DNA of 61,506 nt from Vicingaceae bacterium (GCA_019429185.1 JAHYJH010000008.1:1-61506), one strand, 5' to 3'; counted from the first letter of the stretch, positions 27,151 through 36,510 are shown. Notes: a model not told the origin generated them from the sequence alone. A program made the numbers and translations.

Positions 27151-28158
27151 TCAACAAAAAAAGAAATAATCCTTTCCTTGTAAAAGATTTTTTTTATCGA
27201 GAAAATTTTTAATGTCTTTTTGAAAATCTGAATTAGCAACAGTTATTATGCTTTGGTGGTTTTTAAAAGTAGCTACAGTTTTATAATCTAACATTAATTG
27301 GTTATAAATGTGTTTCCCTATTTTTTTTGGATTATCACATATCCAATCAAAAGGAATTGCTTTTTCAATTAAATATTGAGCAATGCGTTTGCCTTTTTTT
27401 CCTGCTCCCCAAAGTATAATTTTTTTATTTTCATCAAAATCAATTGCTAAAAAATGATGTATTTTAATGGCTATAAAACTGCTATCTGCATAATTTGTAT
27501 CATTTCTTGATGTTCGTTCGGGATAATCTCGCCAATAATGAAGTATTTTATTGCTTGGAATACATTTTAAATTATTTTTATAAAATCGAAAAACTAAATC
27601 ATAATCTTCGGGGTAAATAGTAGAATTAAAACCTCCACATTTTTCAAAATCTTCTCGGTAAACCATCCAGCAAGGAGAAGCTATAACACATTCTTTATAA
27701 ATATCCGAAAAATTTAATCCAGTTTTAGTAAGGTTGTTTAACCAAGTTTCATATTTTTTGTAGCCATCGCCAAGAGGAGTATTAGAAAAGTAGTTAACCA
27801 ACCCTAATGCAATATGCTTTTTCCCAAATTGAAGTAATTGATTTTTTTGAGTTTCTAATTTAGTTGGAGCCATAATATCATCAGCGTCCATACGGGTAAT
27901 AAAATTTCCATCGCTTTTTGAGTATGCAAGCTGGAGAGCATCAATAATTCCAGTTCCACCATTATCAAAAACCTTTATACGGTTGTCGGTTTGAGCATAA
28001 GAAATTAAAATTTCCTTTGAATTGTCTGTTGAATTATCATTTACAGCAATTAATTCCCAATTTTTTTCAGTTTGATTTAAAATGGAAGTTAAAGTTACTG
28101 CTAAAAATGGAGCTGCATTTTTAACAGGCATAAGGATGGCAATTTTATTATTCATCAC
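27151..28158 (-). CDS. GT2 glycosyltransferase with C-terminal Rossmann-like domain
   Basis: This 335-residue family 2 glycosyltransferase has the N-terminal GT-A fold: MPVKNAAPFLAVTLTSILNQ, then the metal-binding RMDADD and the PEDYDLVFR acidic motif. The last ~90 residues form a second small domain beginning IILWGAGKKGKRIAQYL, a GxGxxG-like nucleotide-binding signature of unclear role. Its ATG overlaps the TGA of the upstream di-heme peroxidase gene (ATGA), so it is translationally coupled to the MbnP/MbnH pair even though its function looks unrelated. Confidence 0.85.
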   Translation of the reverse strand: MMNNKIAILMPVKNAAPFLAVTLTSILNQTEKNWELIAVNDNSTDNSKEILISYAQTDNRIKVFDNGGTGIIDALQLAYSKSDGNFITRMDADDIMAPTKLETQKNQLLQFGKKHIALGLVNYFSNTPLGDGYKKYETWLNNLTKTGLNFSDIYKECVIASPCWMVYREDFEKCGGFNSTIYPEDYDLVFRFYKNNLKCIPSNKILHYWRDYPERTSRNDTNYADSSFIAIKIHHFLAIDFDENKKIILWGAGKKGKRIAQYLIEKAIPFDWICDNPKKIGKHIYNQLMLDYKTVATFKNHQSIITVANSDFQKDIKNFLDKKNLLQGKDYFFFC

Positions 28159-29252
28159 GGAGCTTGAAAAGCTGGATTAATCACAAAATCATTATCTGTT
28201 AGAGATAACAAAAACGCTTTTAAATCGGATTTTTCCGAAGCAGTTAATTGCACCCCTCCTTGAAAAGCAAATTCCATCATAGGGTCAACGGTTGAAGATT
28301 GTTGAACACCAGTACTGTAATGTTCCAACACTTCGTCTAAGGTTTGAAATCTTCCATCGTGCATATAAGGAGCGGTAAAAATTAAATTTCGGAGTGAAGG
28401 TGTTTTAAATTTTCCATTATCGGAAGCATTTCCTGTAACAGCTCCTAAACCCAAGTCGGTAAAAGTAGCATCTAACCCATTGTTATGAAAGGAATTATCC
28501 GTCCATAGTGGATTGCCCGCATTACCATGGCAATGAAAACAATCACCACCTTGCTGATTCATAAATAAATTAAAACCACTTGCTTCTTGAGGGGTTAATG
28601 CTTCTAAACCTAGTAAAAATCTGTCAAATTTTGAATTAGCAGAAATTAATGTACGTTCAAATTGTGCAATTGCTTTTGTTACTAAACCAGAATCAATAAT
28701 AGAAGTGCCAAAAGCAGCATTAAATAAACTTGGGTAAGTTGGATGTGCTTGTAAACTTGCCATTGCATTAACCCAAGTGTTGTGCATTTCTATGGGATTT
28801 ACAACAGGACCAAAAGCTTGTGCTTCCACACCTAACGCTCTACCGTCCCAAAAATATTTATCAGTAAAATTCCAAGCGACATTAAAAATGGGCATAGCGT
28901 TTCTATCTCCTTGTATAAAGTCAATACCTGTACTAAAACGATTGGTATCCACAAAAGCATTTGCAGGAGCATGACATGAAGCACAAGCTTGGGTTCCATC
29001 TCCTGAAAGAATAGGGTCATAAAATAATTTTCTACCCAATGCAATTCCCTCCACAGTTTGTGGATTGTTACTTGGTATTAACGGAGGTGGTAATGTTTGT
29101 GCGAAAATGGCAGGAACAACTAATGGAGCAGGTGTTGGAGAACCTGATGGAGGATTTGGTGGATTAGGAATAGGTATAACCTTATCATTGTCTTTTTTAC
29201 AAGAAATAATTATTGTTAAAAATACAATAAGTAATAAAAATACATTTTTCAT
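28155..29252 (-). CDS. MbnH/MauG-like di-heme cytochrome c peroxidase lipoprotein
   Basis: ATG at 29252 is preferred over the upstream TTG at 29282 because it begins the lipoprotein signal directly (MKNVFLLLIVFLTIIISC, Cys18). Two c-type heme sites are visible: CASCHAP and CFHCHGN. The bacterial CcpA/MauG pattern continues with KTPSLRNLIFTAPYMHDGRF and LDEVLEHYSTG. It lies directly downstream of an MbnP-like gene. In the characterised MbnP-MbnH pairs the di-heme enzyme oxidises a tryptophan of MbnP to kynurenine, creating a copper site. The alternative is a simple peroxidase. Confidence 0.88.
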   Translation of the reverse strand: MKNVFLLLIVFLTIIISCKKDNDKVIPIPNPPNPPSGSPTPAPLVVPAIFAQTLPPPLIPSNNPQTVEGIALGRKLFYDPILSGDGTQACASCHAPANAFVDTNRFSTGIDFIQGDRNAMPIFNVAWNFTDKYFWDGRALGVEAQAFGPVVNPIEMHNTWVNAMASLQAHPTYPSLFNAAFGTSIIDSGLVTKAIAQFERTLISANSKFDRFLLGLEALTPQEASGFNLFMNQQGGDCFHCHGNAGNPLWTDNSFHNNGLDATFTDLGLGAVTGNASDNGKFKTPSLRNLIFTAPYMHDGRFQTLDEVLEHYSTGVQQSSTVDPMMEFAFQGGVQLTASEKSDLKAFLLSLTDNDFVINPAFQAP

Positions 29253-29332
29253 TTGTAATTTTTTAAATAAAAACCTGAACAAATTTAATCATTCAAGTCT
29301 TTGTTTTACATGATGATGGTCATTGAACCACT

Positions 29333-29419
29333 TAATTAGAGTTTGTCTGTAAAGTCCAACAAGGGGTCATGACCCCTTGTTAAAAAATGATATAGAACAT
29401 TATGGACAGCCTCTAATTA
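29333..29419. repeat. 87-bp palindromic element with TAATTAGAG ends
   Basis: TAATTAGAG at 29333-29341 and CTCTAATTA at 29411-29419 form perfect inverted ends. The centre is a perfect 24-bp palindrome at 29358-29381 (AACAAGGGGTCA and its complement). The right arm reads TAATTAGAGGCTGTCCATAA on the minus strand, nearly identical to the arm at 23168. It lies between the MbnP and MbnH genes and supplies the MbnP stop codon. Confidence 0.8.
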
Positions 29420-30298
29420 GTGTACGTGGTCTAATTGAAACACTGTAGCTGAGTTTTGTTGCATCATTTGTTGTGCTTGAAAATTTGGCATCAACAAGGT
29501 ACTAAATTGATTTAAATCCCAAGTATTAGGATTTTTAAACCACTCATCGAGATTAACTTTCAAATGAAATGCAACTTCATCGGCAGTAACTATATACGCA
29601 TTATTAGATAAATTAGCTGTTCCAAAATTAGGGTGAAAAATGGTATCGTTAGTAGCTGTAATTTCTCTGGCTGTTCCATAATGATAAGCATAATTTACAG
29701 TAGCACTTGAACTGTTTACAAATTGTCCTTCCAATTGCATATAATGATATCCTCCACCTAAGGCATCTGGCCAGTTCCAAGTTGCAGCATTCAATGTAGG
29801 ATAGAAGTTCGATATATTATTGGCTGTTGTAAATCCAATGGTAAACGACAATCCTTCATACTCTCCTTTAGGAATTTTAGCGGTAAGTAATGGTATATTT
29901 GAACCAGGCACTGATAAATCTATTAACTTAAATTCATTAACTGTAATTGTATCGTAGTAAGGATGTCCTCTGTGAAATTTAAAGTTAGAGATTAAATAAC
30001 GTAATTTACTGATGCTTAAATTATTTCCAAAATCATTTGTAAATATGAGTTGATTAAAGTTTGCAGTTGATACACCAACTCCATTAAAAAAATGATCAAG
30101 ATCAAAGGCAACACTTGCTTCGTTTGAAGCAGGTAAAGGAGGCGTTGGATAAATACAAGAACCATCATCCTTGTCAGCTTTTTTATCAAAGTTTAGGGCT
30201 ACCGGGTCGGTGCAGCCTTTATCATCAGAACAAGATGTGAAAAATGGTGTTATAATCGCTAAGATTATTAGTGTTGAAATGATTTTTGTTGTTTTCAT
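29417..30298 (-). CDS. MbnP-like copper-binding lipoprotein
   Basis: This 293-residue lipoprotein (lipobox TSC, Cys23) has an N-terminal GCTDPVALNF...ADKDDGSCIY motif, a TSP3/calcium-type loop common on Bacteroidota surface proteins. The MbnP domain follows: ASVAFDLDHFFNGVGV, LSISKLRYLISNFKFHRG, then WNWPDALGGGYHYMQLEG and AYHYGTA. The conserved tryptophans and histidines are present. In characterised relatives a tryptophan is converted to kynurenine by MbnH to bind copper. The MbnH-like gene follows, separated by the palindromic element, and the stop TAA lies in that element's terminus. Confidence 0.82.
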   Translation of the reverse strand: MKTTKIISTLIILAIITPFFTSCSDDKGCTDPVALNFDKKADKDDGSCIYPTPPLPASNEASVAFDLDHFFNGVGVSTANFNQLIFTNDFGNNLSISKLRYLISNFKFHRGHPYYDTITVNEFKLIDLSVPGSNIPLLTAKIPKGEYEGLSFTIGFTTANNISNFYPTLNAATWNWPDALGGGYHYMQLEGQFVNSSSATVNYAYHYGTAREITATNDTIFHPNFGTANLSNNAYIVTADEVAFHLKVNLDEWFKNPNTWDLNQFSTLLMPNFQAQQMMQQNSATVFQLDHVH

Positions 30299-30359
30299 TT
30301 TAAAAATTTTTATAATTGTTGAAAATAGTTTATGATATTAAATTTGATTGTTAAAAAAA

Positions 30360-30752
30360 TTAAACTATTTCTTTTGGAGGAGGATATGTTATTGATAGGT
30401 ATCTTTTTATTTCCGTTTCAGCATAGATAAATAAATATTTTTTTTTATCGGCATTAAGTACATTTAAATTTAAAATAGTTTCAATAACTTTAAAAATAAG
30501 CTCTGTATTTATGTTAGATTGAGAAGGTAAAAAAGGTAACTCATCATCATTTGCTTCTACTTTTTTCAATTCTTGTGCTAAATGACATTTTCCATTACAC
30601 TTCAGTTCGGGCTTATCTTTATTGATGCAAAAAAGCTTAATAATTTCGGATTGATTAATGAAATAGTGAAAGGTGATAATAGACTTAACGCCAATTCCAG
30701 AAAAAAGTATTGTGATTAATGCAATTGATATGGTTTGTTTAAATAAGTTCAC
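30360..30752 (-). CDS. Small membrane protein with Cys/His motif
   Basis: This 130-residue protein has one N-terminal membrane helix (about 5-25) and a periplasmic cluster FCINKDKPELKCNGKCHLAQ with Cys42, Cys52, Cys56 and His57. It resembles small Bacteroidota proteins near metal-handling genes, but no named family is claimed. It lies in the same minus-strand run as the MbnP/MbnH genes, 61 bases upstream of MbnP. The Cys/His cluster makes a metal-binding or metal-delivery role reasonable. That is inference from motif and context, not proven. Confidence 0.65.
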   Translation of the reverse strand: MNLFKQTISIALITILFSGIGVKSIITFHYFINQSEIIKLFCINKDKPELKCNGKCHLAQELKKVEANDDELPFLPSQSNINTELIFKVIETILNLNVLNADKKKYLFIYAETEIKRYLSITYPPPKEIV

Positions 30753-30767
30753 GTTACAAAAATAGTA

Positions 30768-33338
30768 CTAATTTTTTATGATTTTTATTATCTTAATCAT
30801 ATTACCAGCATTTTCAAATAATGTTAAAAAATAAATACCATTTTTATATGGACTCATATTTACTTGAATCTGTTGCAAGTTAGGTGTTAATTTTTGAGTA
30901 TTCACTACTTTTCCCAAAACAGTTGATAGTGTGTAAGAATAAACATCCTTTTGGTTGAATTCAATTGTTATAATAGTTGAAGTTGGGTTTGGGTAAACAC
31001 GAATATCATCTGATAAAAATTCATCAACACCAACAATAGTTACAGTAATGGTGTCTGAATAATTAATACAACCAAAACTATCGGTAACACTCACAAAATA
31101 ATCGCCACTTGTTTGTACAAAAAGTAAGGTATCAGTTTCTCCTGCCAAAGGATTGTTATTTAAAAACCATTGTGTGTTTTGATTTGAAGTTATTATTAAT
31201 GTATCGTTATTTATTATGTTGATAATTGGCTTGTTAGGTAATTCTTTCCATGTGGTTATTATGGTATCAGAAAAGCCTGTGCAACCGCTTTGGTTGATTG
31301 CTGAAAGATAAATAATAGCTGAAGAATCTAATAGAATACTTTGTGTTGTGTCGCCATTAAACCATTGATAAGAGTTAAAGAAAGGAGCTGAAATTAATAA
31401 ACTATCTCCATCACAAATTAGAGCGTCATTTCCTAAACTGAACGTAAAATTTGAGTTCACTAATGTTGCTAATCCATCTACTTTTCCATTTCCATACGCA
31501 GTGTTTGCTGTTGTACCAGTAAAACTGTCTTTTTTAGCAGAAGAAGTTATGGCTTGAGCTATTTCTGTCATAGTTGCAGTAGGGCATTTTTCAAAATAAA
31601 GTGCAGCAACACCGGCAACAACAGGCGATGCCATAGATGTTCCGTTTTTCAACATGTGTTTGCCTCCTGGAGCGAGCCATATATGATTTGCGGGATTAAT
31701 CATAAAAAAATTAATTGTAGAATCAGGCACAGAACTCATCATATATCGTCCTGTTGCAGCTATTTCAGGTTTTAAAACGCCTCGTCTGTTTGGACCTAAA
31801 CTAGAACCAGGATCAATTTGTCCAGGTGTTCCTGCGGTTACTTGTGTTGTTAAGTTTATATCTAAATATGTTTTTCTATTGCGATAAGTTCCAACAGCAA
31901 TAACAGAAGGTAAACAAGTAAAACTGCTCACAATGGTTTGAGCTGTATCGGGCAGTTGGTAATGAATAATGTTGGGATAAACAGTTGCTAAGGGTAAATT
32001 TGTTCTTACTATTTCTGAAGTACGCATAATTCCGTTATTGGTACTCCAAACATCTAATTTTCCATTTCCTGTAGTCATTAAACTAAATAAATAGGCGTTA
32101 GAATCAGGTTCTTGAACATGAATTTGAAGTAAGTATTTATCGCCTTGCAGTTCGCCATAAGTATCAACTATAGCTAAGGTATTGCTTCCATTTTTTATGG
32201 TGTCAGAAACATTTCCTAAACGGTTTTGAATGTTATCGAAAGGTGTTTGCCCTCGTTTGGCGAAACTTCCCGAAGGTAAATTCATTCCAACTGCAAAATC
32301 TACATTATTAAAATCGGAAGTATCTGCCCAAATCTCATAAAATACAGCACCATAACCTAAAACGCTAGATGGATTGTATTTAAACCAAGTAAAAGTAGTG
32401 TCAGAAGTAACATTGTGCTGTAGATGAAAAGGTAAAGCTCCTGCATTTCCTGCCGCACAAACAAAAGCTCTTCCGGGTTTTGCATTAACCAAGCTATCTA
32501 TGATTACTGCCTGTGCATCAGTACCATCATGAGAACCCCTGTAATCACCCAAACTTACATTGACAACACAGGGCATACCTAATGAATCAGCTATATTATA
32601 AATATACTGCAAAGCATCAACAACGGTTGAGTTGTTACTATTAAAATCTATCCCAACAGCAATAATGTTAGCATCGGGAGCAACTCCTTTGTAATTTGAA
32701 ACAGCCCGTCCATTTCCTGCAGCAATTCCTGAAACGTGCGAACCATGTCCTTTAAAGAAAAAAGGATCGTGATGGGTTGATGTCCCTAAGTTTATGGCTG
32801 CAGAATCCCACATTGATCCGTAGCCGAAAGCATTACCATCATACGGTTTTGTTTGATCCCACAATCCTAAAATTCGAGTATTTCCTAATGAATCTTGAAA
32901 ATCGGGATGAGTAATATCTATTCCAGTATCGATAAGTCCAAATAAAACACCTTTTCCGGTATATTTTTTTGTAAGTGGTGCTATTCCTGAATGAACAGGA
33001 ATTATATTGTTTTGAATAAGTGCAGTGTCGTTTAATACTTGTAGATTGGGAATAGTATATTCAATGTAGTCAATGAAATTATTTTTAGAAAAATCAATGA
33101 TTGTATTAGCAGGAAGTTCAACTTTAATAAATCCTTTTGTTGAAACCCCTGATTTTCCTTTTAATCGTAAAACTTCATTTTTTATTTCAGCAACATTTCC
33201 TTTAACAAAAAAAGTAATTGTTGAGTTTGTGGAGCTGTTCTTTTTAATAGCAACTTGCAAATCGAAATTAATTTTTGAAACTTGTGCAAAAGAACTGAAT
33301 GTGAAAAGAAAGAAAATTACAGTTGTTAAAAAACGCAT
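30768..33338 (-). CDS. Subtilisin-like S8 protease with T9SS sorting domain
   Basis: This 856-residue secreted serine protease has a signal peptide ending near SFAQ (19), a propeptide region, and an S8 catalytic domain. The triad is intact: Asp137 (GLIDTGID), His198 (GHGSHVSG) and Ser568 (NGTSMASP). A long insert (about 290-520) lies between the His and Ser segments. Ig/PKD-like repeats follow (YQWFNGD..., WFLNNNPLAGE) and the C-terminal type A sorting domain ends FLTLFENAGNMIKIIKI. T9SS would export it to the surface. It ends 15 bases before the small Cys/His protein and may be co-transcribed with the copper genes. Confidence 0.92.
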   Translation of the reverse strand: MRFLTTVIFFLFTFSSFAQVSKINFDLQVAIKKNSSTNSTITFFVKGNVAEIKNEVLRLKGKSGVSTKGFIKVELPANTIIDFSKNNFIDYIEYTIPNLQVLNDTALIQNNIIPVHSGIAPLTKKYTGKGVLFGLIDTGIDITHPDFQDSLGNTRILGLWDQTKPYDGNAFGYGSMWDSAAINLGTSTHHDPFFFKGHGSHVSGIAAGNGRAVSNYKGVAPDANIIAVGIDFNSNNSTVVDALQYIYNIADSLGMPCVVNVSLGDYRGSHDGTDAQAVIIDSLVNAKPGRAFVCAAGNAGALPFHLQHNVTSDTTFTWFKYNPSSVLGYGAVFYEIWADTSDFNNVDFAVGMNLPSGSFAKRGQTPFDNIQNRLGNVSDTIKNGSNTLAIVDTYGELQGDKYLLQIHVQEPDSNAYLFSLMTTGNGKLDVWSTNNGIMRTSEIVRTNLPLATVYPNIIHYQLPDTAQTIVSSFTCLPSVIAVGTYRNRKTYLDINLTTQVTAGTPGQIDPGSSLGPNRRGVLKPEIAATGRYMMSSVPDSTINFFMINPANHIWLAPGGKHMLKNGTSMASPVVAGVAALYFEKCPTATMTEIAQAITSSAKKDSFTGTTANTAYGNGKVDGLATLVNSNFTFSLGNDALICDGDSLLISAPFFNSYQWFNGDTTQSILLDSSAIIYLSAINQSGCTGFSDTIITTWKELPNKPIINIINNDTLIITSNQNTQWFLNNNPLAGETDTLLFVQTSGDYFVSVTDSFGCINYSDTITVTIVGVDEFLSDDIRVYPNPTSTIITIEFNQKDVYSYTLSTVLGKVVNTQKLTPNLQQIQVNMSPYKNGIYFLTLFENAGNMIKIIKIIKN

Positions 33339-33382
33339 CTTTTTTTTATTTAAGTTCAGTAAAGTTAATAAAAAAACTTATC

Positions 33383-33390
33383 TACTTTTG
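33383..33390 (+). promoter_or_regulatory. Promoter -7 box (TACTTTTG) for terC
   Basis: TACTTTTG lies 30 bases before the terC ATG in the 81-bp divergent gap with the protease gene. Confidence 0.5.
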
Positions 33391-33419
33391 TTTGCTGACT
33401 AAAAATTAAATAAATCAAC

Positions 33420-34121
33420 ATGGAAATTTTTTTAAGTATTGATACTTGGATTGCTTTATTAACACTTACTTTTTTAGAAATTGTATTAGGTATTGATAAC
33501 ATCATTTTTATTTCTATTGTTGCTGGAAAATTACCTCTGCATCAACAACGAAAAGCAAGGTTGTTAGGGCTTTCATTAGCACTAATAGTTCGAGTATTAT
33601 TGCTTTTTGGAATAACTTGGCTCATAGGACTAACTCAACCAGTTTTAGAAGTTTATGATTTCAGCTTAAGTTGGAGAGATATAATTTTGATGATAGGAGG
33701 GCTGTTTTTGATAGCAAAAAGCACTTCTGAAATTCATCATAAAGTTGAAGGAGATGAACATACTACCGAAGTAAAAAAAGTTACTGCTTTAGGCAATGCA
33801 CTCGTTCAAATTGTGTTGTTAGACATTATTTTTTCTTTCGATTCTATTTTAACAGCCGTGGGGTTGACAAATGAAATTACCTTAATGATTATTGCTGTCA
33901 TTGTATCAATTATTGTAATGATGATTTTTGCAAAAGCGATAAGCAATTTTATAAACAACCAACCAACATTGCAAGTGTTGGCATTGTCATTTTTGATATT
34001 AATTGGTTTTATGTTGATTATTGAAGGATTGCATTACCACGTTCCTAAAGGATACATCTATTTTGCTGTTTTCTTTTCACTTGTTGTAGAGATTATTAAT
34101 ATTAGAGTTAGAAAAAAATAG
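33420..34121 (+). CDS. TerC-family integral membrane protein
   Basis: This 233-residue protein has about seven membrane segments with the two diagnostic acidic motifs LGIDNIIFISIVAGKLP (helix 1) and FSFDSILTAVGLTNE (middle). TerC proteins are linked to tellurite resistance and to metal (manganese) export or metalation of exported proteins. Here no ter operon surrounds it, so a general metal-homeostasis role is more likely. It has its own promoter box. The DUF2235 hydrolase gene follows after 51 bases. Confidence 0.88.
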   Translation: MEIFLSIDTWIALLTLTFLEIVLGIDNIIFISIVAGKLPLHQQRKARLLGLSLALIVRVLLLFGITWLIGLTQPVLEVYDFSLSWRDIILMIGGLFLIAKSTSEIHHKVEGDEHTTEVKKVTALGNALVQIVLLDIIFSFDSILTAVGLTNEITLMIIAVIVSIIVMMIFAKAISNFINNQPTLQVLALSFLILIGFMLIIEGLHYHVPKGYIYFAVFFSLVVEIINIRVRKK

Positions 34122-34172
34122 GTTTTTTTATTTTTTTTGTATTTTTATCCCTCATTTTTAATTATTTATACA

Positions 34173-35195
34173 ATGAAACGAATAATAATATGTGCTGATG
34201 GTACTTGGAATAAACCTGAGGAAAATTTAGAAAAAGATTTCCCAACCAATGTATTGAAGTTTTCAAGAGCAATTAAACCAGTTGATAGTAATGGAGTTGC
34301 TCAGACCGTATTCTATGATTGGGGAATAGGTTCTTATCATGATAAAATAGGCGGAGGCAGCTTTGGTGCAGGGTTGGATAAAAACATTATGGACGCTTAT
34401 CGTTTTATAGTGCATAATTATGATGAAAGCGATGAGCTTTATTTTTTTGGATTTAGTAGAGGTGCATACACTGTAAGAAGTTTAGCAGGGTTTATAAATA
34501 ATTGCAGTATTTTAAAAAAACAACATGCCAATCATATTTACAAAGCTTTTGAATTATATAAAAACCCGAATGAAAAACCAGACAGCGATTTTTCAAAAAA
34601 ATTTAGAAATACATTTGCTGTTACCCCTAAAACACCTGTTCATTTTGTTGGAGTTTGGGACACAGTAGGAGCATTGGGGTTACCTACAAGTATTTTTGGC
34701 TTCATAAAAGAAAAAAATCTTTTCTATGATAACAAAATAGGCTCAATTATTAAAACTGCCCGACACGCCTTATCTATTGATGAGATAAGAAAAGATTTTG
34801 AACCCACCATTTGGAAACAAGATTTTGAAGGGGAAGTAGATTTAAAGCAGGTTTGGTTTGCAGGTGTTCATTCTGACGTGGGAGGAAGTTACCCTCCAGA
34901 TAGAAATAAACATACGTTGAGCGATATTCCTATGCTTTGGATGAAAAAAGAAGCAGAAAAATTGAATTTAGAATTTCAATCACACATTTCAAATGTGAAA
35001 ATTAATCCATTGGCAGAGCAGAACAATGAATATAAAAATCATTATAAACTTTTAGGAAAAAAGATTAGAAAAATAACTCCAGATACTTTTATTCACAAAA
35101 GCGTTAAAGAGCGTTTTGATGGAAATAAGGATTATCGACCAAAAAACCTAGAAAATTATATAAATGAATACGGTTGGAAAAATTTAACGGATTAG
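34173..35195 (+). CDS. DUF2235 alpha/beta hydrolase (Tle1-like)
   Basis: The start is set at ATG 34173 because the family begins MKRIIICADGTWN; the upstream 12 residues are not conserved in kind. The 340-residue protein has the nucleophile elbow GFSRGAYTVRSL and the acid/base segment WFAGVHSDVGGSYP, both typical of DUF2235. Relatives include the Tle1 phospholipase effectors of type VI secretion, but no T6SS gene or PAAR/VgrG is near. It could be a housekeeping lipase. The protein is complete. Confidence 0.88.
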   Translation: MKRIIICADGTWNKPEENLEKDFPTNVLKFSRAIKPVDSNGVAQTVFYDWGIGSYHDKIGGGSFGAGLDKNIMDAYRFIVHNYDESDELYFFGFSRGAYTVRSLAGFINNCSILKKQHANHIYKAFELYKNPNEKPDSDFSKKFRNTFAVTPKTPVHFVGVWDTVGALGLPTSIFGFIKEKNLFYDNKIGSIIKTARHALSIDEIRKDFEPTIWKQDFEGEVDLKQVWFAGVHSDVGGSYPPDRNKHTLSDIPMLWMKKEAEKLNLEFQSHISNVKINPLAEQNNEYKNHYKLLGKKIRKITPDTFIHKSVKERFDGNKDYRPKNLENYINEYGWKNLTD

Positions 35196-35199
35196 TTTT

Positions 35200-36477
35200 T
35201 TAATCAGGTTGTTTCAGAGTTACCAATTTTTTATAATAAAATAACAACGGAAAAAGCGATATTAAAATAAAAAATCCGCCAATAAAATAACTCCAAATAA
35301 TGTTGTTTTCGGTTGTGAAAAAGGACATTGCAAAAAGTGCAATAAAAGAAAACCTCAGAAAAACATTAATGGAGTGAAAAACGCTTCCAGTTCTGCCAAT
35401 TAAATGATTAGGAATGTGGTTAAATAAATAGGTAATTCTTAAAATTCGTGTGCCAGAGTTAGCAATACCTAATAGAAAGCAGCTAAACACTAACAAATAA
35501 GCACTTTTTGTAAACACCAAAATTTCCAACACAATAAAAGTAACTATCATTAAAATTAGGATTGCTTTCACGGTGTTCGTTTTGCTAAAAATACGATGGA
35601 TACTAAGTCCAGCGACCAATGCACCTAATCCCTGAAGAATTTCTGCTGTAGCATATATAGACGCATCTCCATTTAAATGATTGGAAATATAAATAGGAAC
35701 TAATTGGTGTATATGAATTAATACGATTACAAAAATTGCAAAAGAGCCTATTCCAAATTGAAATAACAAAGGATTTTCTTTAAGGTAAAGAATACCTGAT
35801 TTCAGACGATTTAATATGTTGCCAGCATCTATTACTTTTTCAAAAATTGGTTGATATTTTATTAATAAAATAAGAAAGAAAGCAATGAGGTAGGTAAGTG
35901 CATCTAATAAAAAAATCTCGTGCATTTTCCAAGGTTCAATGTGCAAAGAAATGAAGTTTTCTAATCCAACTTTCGCTAAAAATTCGGTATTAATGCCTGT
36001 TATTAAAACTGCTGCAAATGCACCAGCTATAATACTGGTGGATTGTCCTTGAACTTCAATAAGCGAATTAATTTTCCGATAGTCTTTTTTTTCTGTGATT
36101 TCTTGCCCAAAAGCATACAACGTAGGGTAGTGAATGTTATAAACAAACATGGTGTAACAAAAAACAGCTCCTATACTAATTGTTGAAAGTTCACCACTGT
36201 AAAACCCATAAAAAGAGATGCTTCCGATGAAAGAAAACCCAACAATGGAAAGAATAAGGAAAATATTTTTACGAGAGTATTTGTCGATTAAAGTTCCTAC
36301 ATATAAGCCCCAAAACAATGTAAGTATTGTAGTTATGGCATACATAACTCCAAAATCGGAACTTTGGTTTAGCACATCTGCAAAATACCATGGAATAGCC
36401 AACATACTAATTCCTTGAGCAACTCCAGAAACTGCATTTGCACTGAGCAATAAATAAAGTGCTTTTTTGTTTTTCAT
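35200..36477 (-). CDS. Major facilitator superfamily transporter
   Basis: This 425-residue protein has about twelve membrane helices in two halves, with a cytoplasmic loop at about 205-225. The motif GLYVGTLIDKYSRKN (loop 2-3) is the MFS motif A in the form seen in MFS_3/enterobactin-exporter-like efflux proteins. It is convergent with the DUF2235 gene and divergent from recX, with a very short intergenic region that contains a TATTTTTG box on the minus strand (36495-36502). The substrate is unknown. Confidence 0.85.
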   Translation of the reverse strand: MKNKKALYLLLSANAVSGVAQGISMLAIPWYFADVLNQSSDFGVMYAITTILTLFWGLYVGTLIDKYSRKNIFLILSIVGFSFIGSISFYGFYSGELSTISIGAVFCYTMFVYNIHYPTLYAFGQEITEKKDYRKINSLIEVQGQSTSIIAGAFAAVLITGINTEFLAKVGLENFISLHIEPWKMHEIFLLDALTYLIAFFLILLIKYQPIFEKVIDAGNILNRLKSGILYLKENPLLFQFGIGSFAIFVIVLIHIHQLVPIYISNHLNGDASIYATAEILQGLGALVAGLSIHRIFSKTNTVKAILILMIVTFIVLEILVFTKSAYLLVFSCFLLGIANSGTRILRITYLFNHIPNHLIGRTGSVFHSINVFLRFSFIALFAMSFFTTENNIIWSYFIGGFFILISLFPLLFYYKKLVTLKQPD

Positions 36478-36510
36478 TCCTTAATTTTGGAGGACAAAAA
36501 TACTTTTTTT

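Noticed and set aside
29358-29381. Perfect 24-bp palindrome as a transcription terminator or operator
   Set aside because: No T-run follows on either strand, and it is the centre of a larger repeat with matching ends, so the mobile-repeat reading explains it better. A regulatory role is still possible.
33420-34121. Tellurite-resistance ter operon
   Set aside because: No terD/terZ-type genes in the window; TerC alone is a general membrane protein.
34137-35195. Type VI secretion effector module around the DUF2235 gene
   Set aside because: No VgrG, PAAR, Hcp or immunity-like gene is adjacent; neighbours are terC and an MFS gene.
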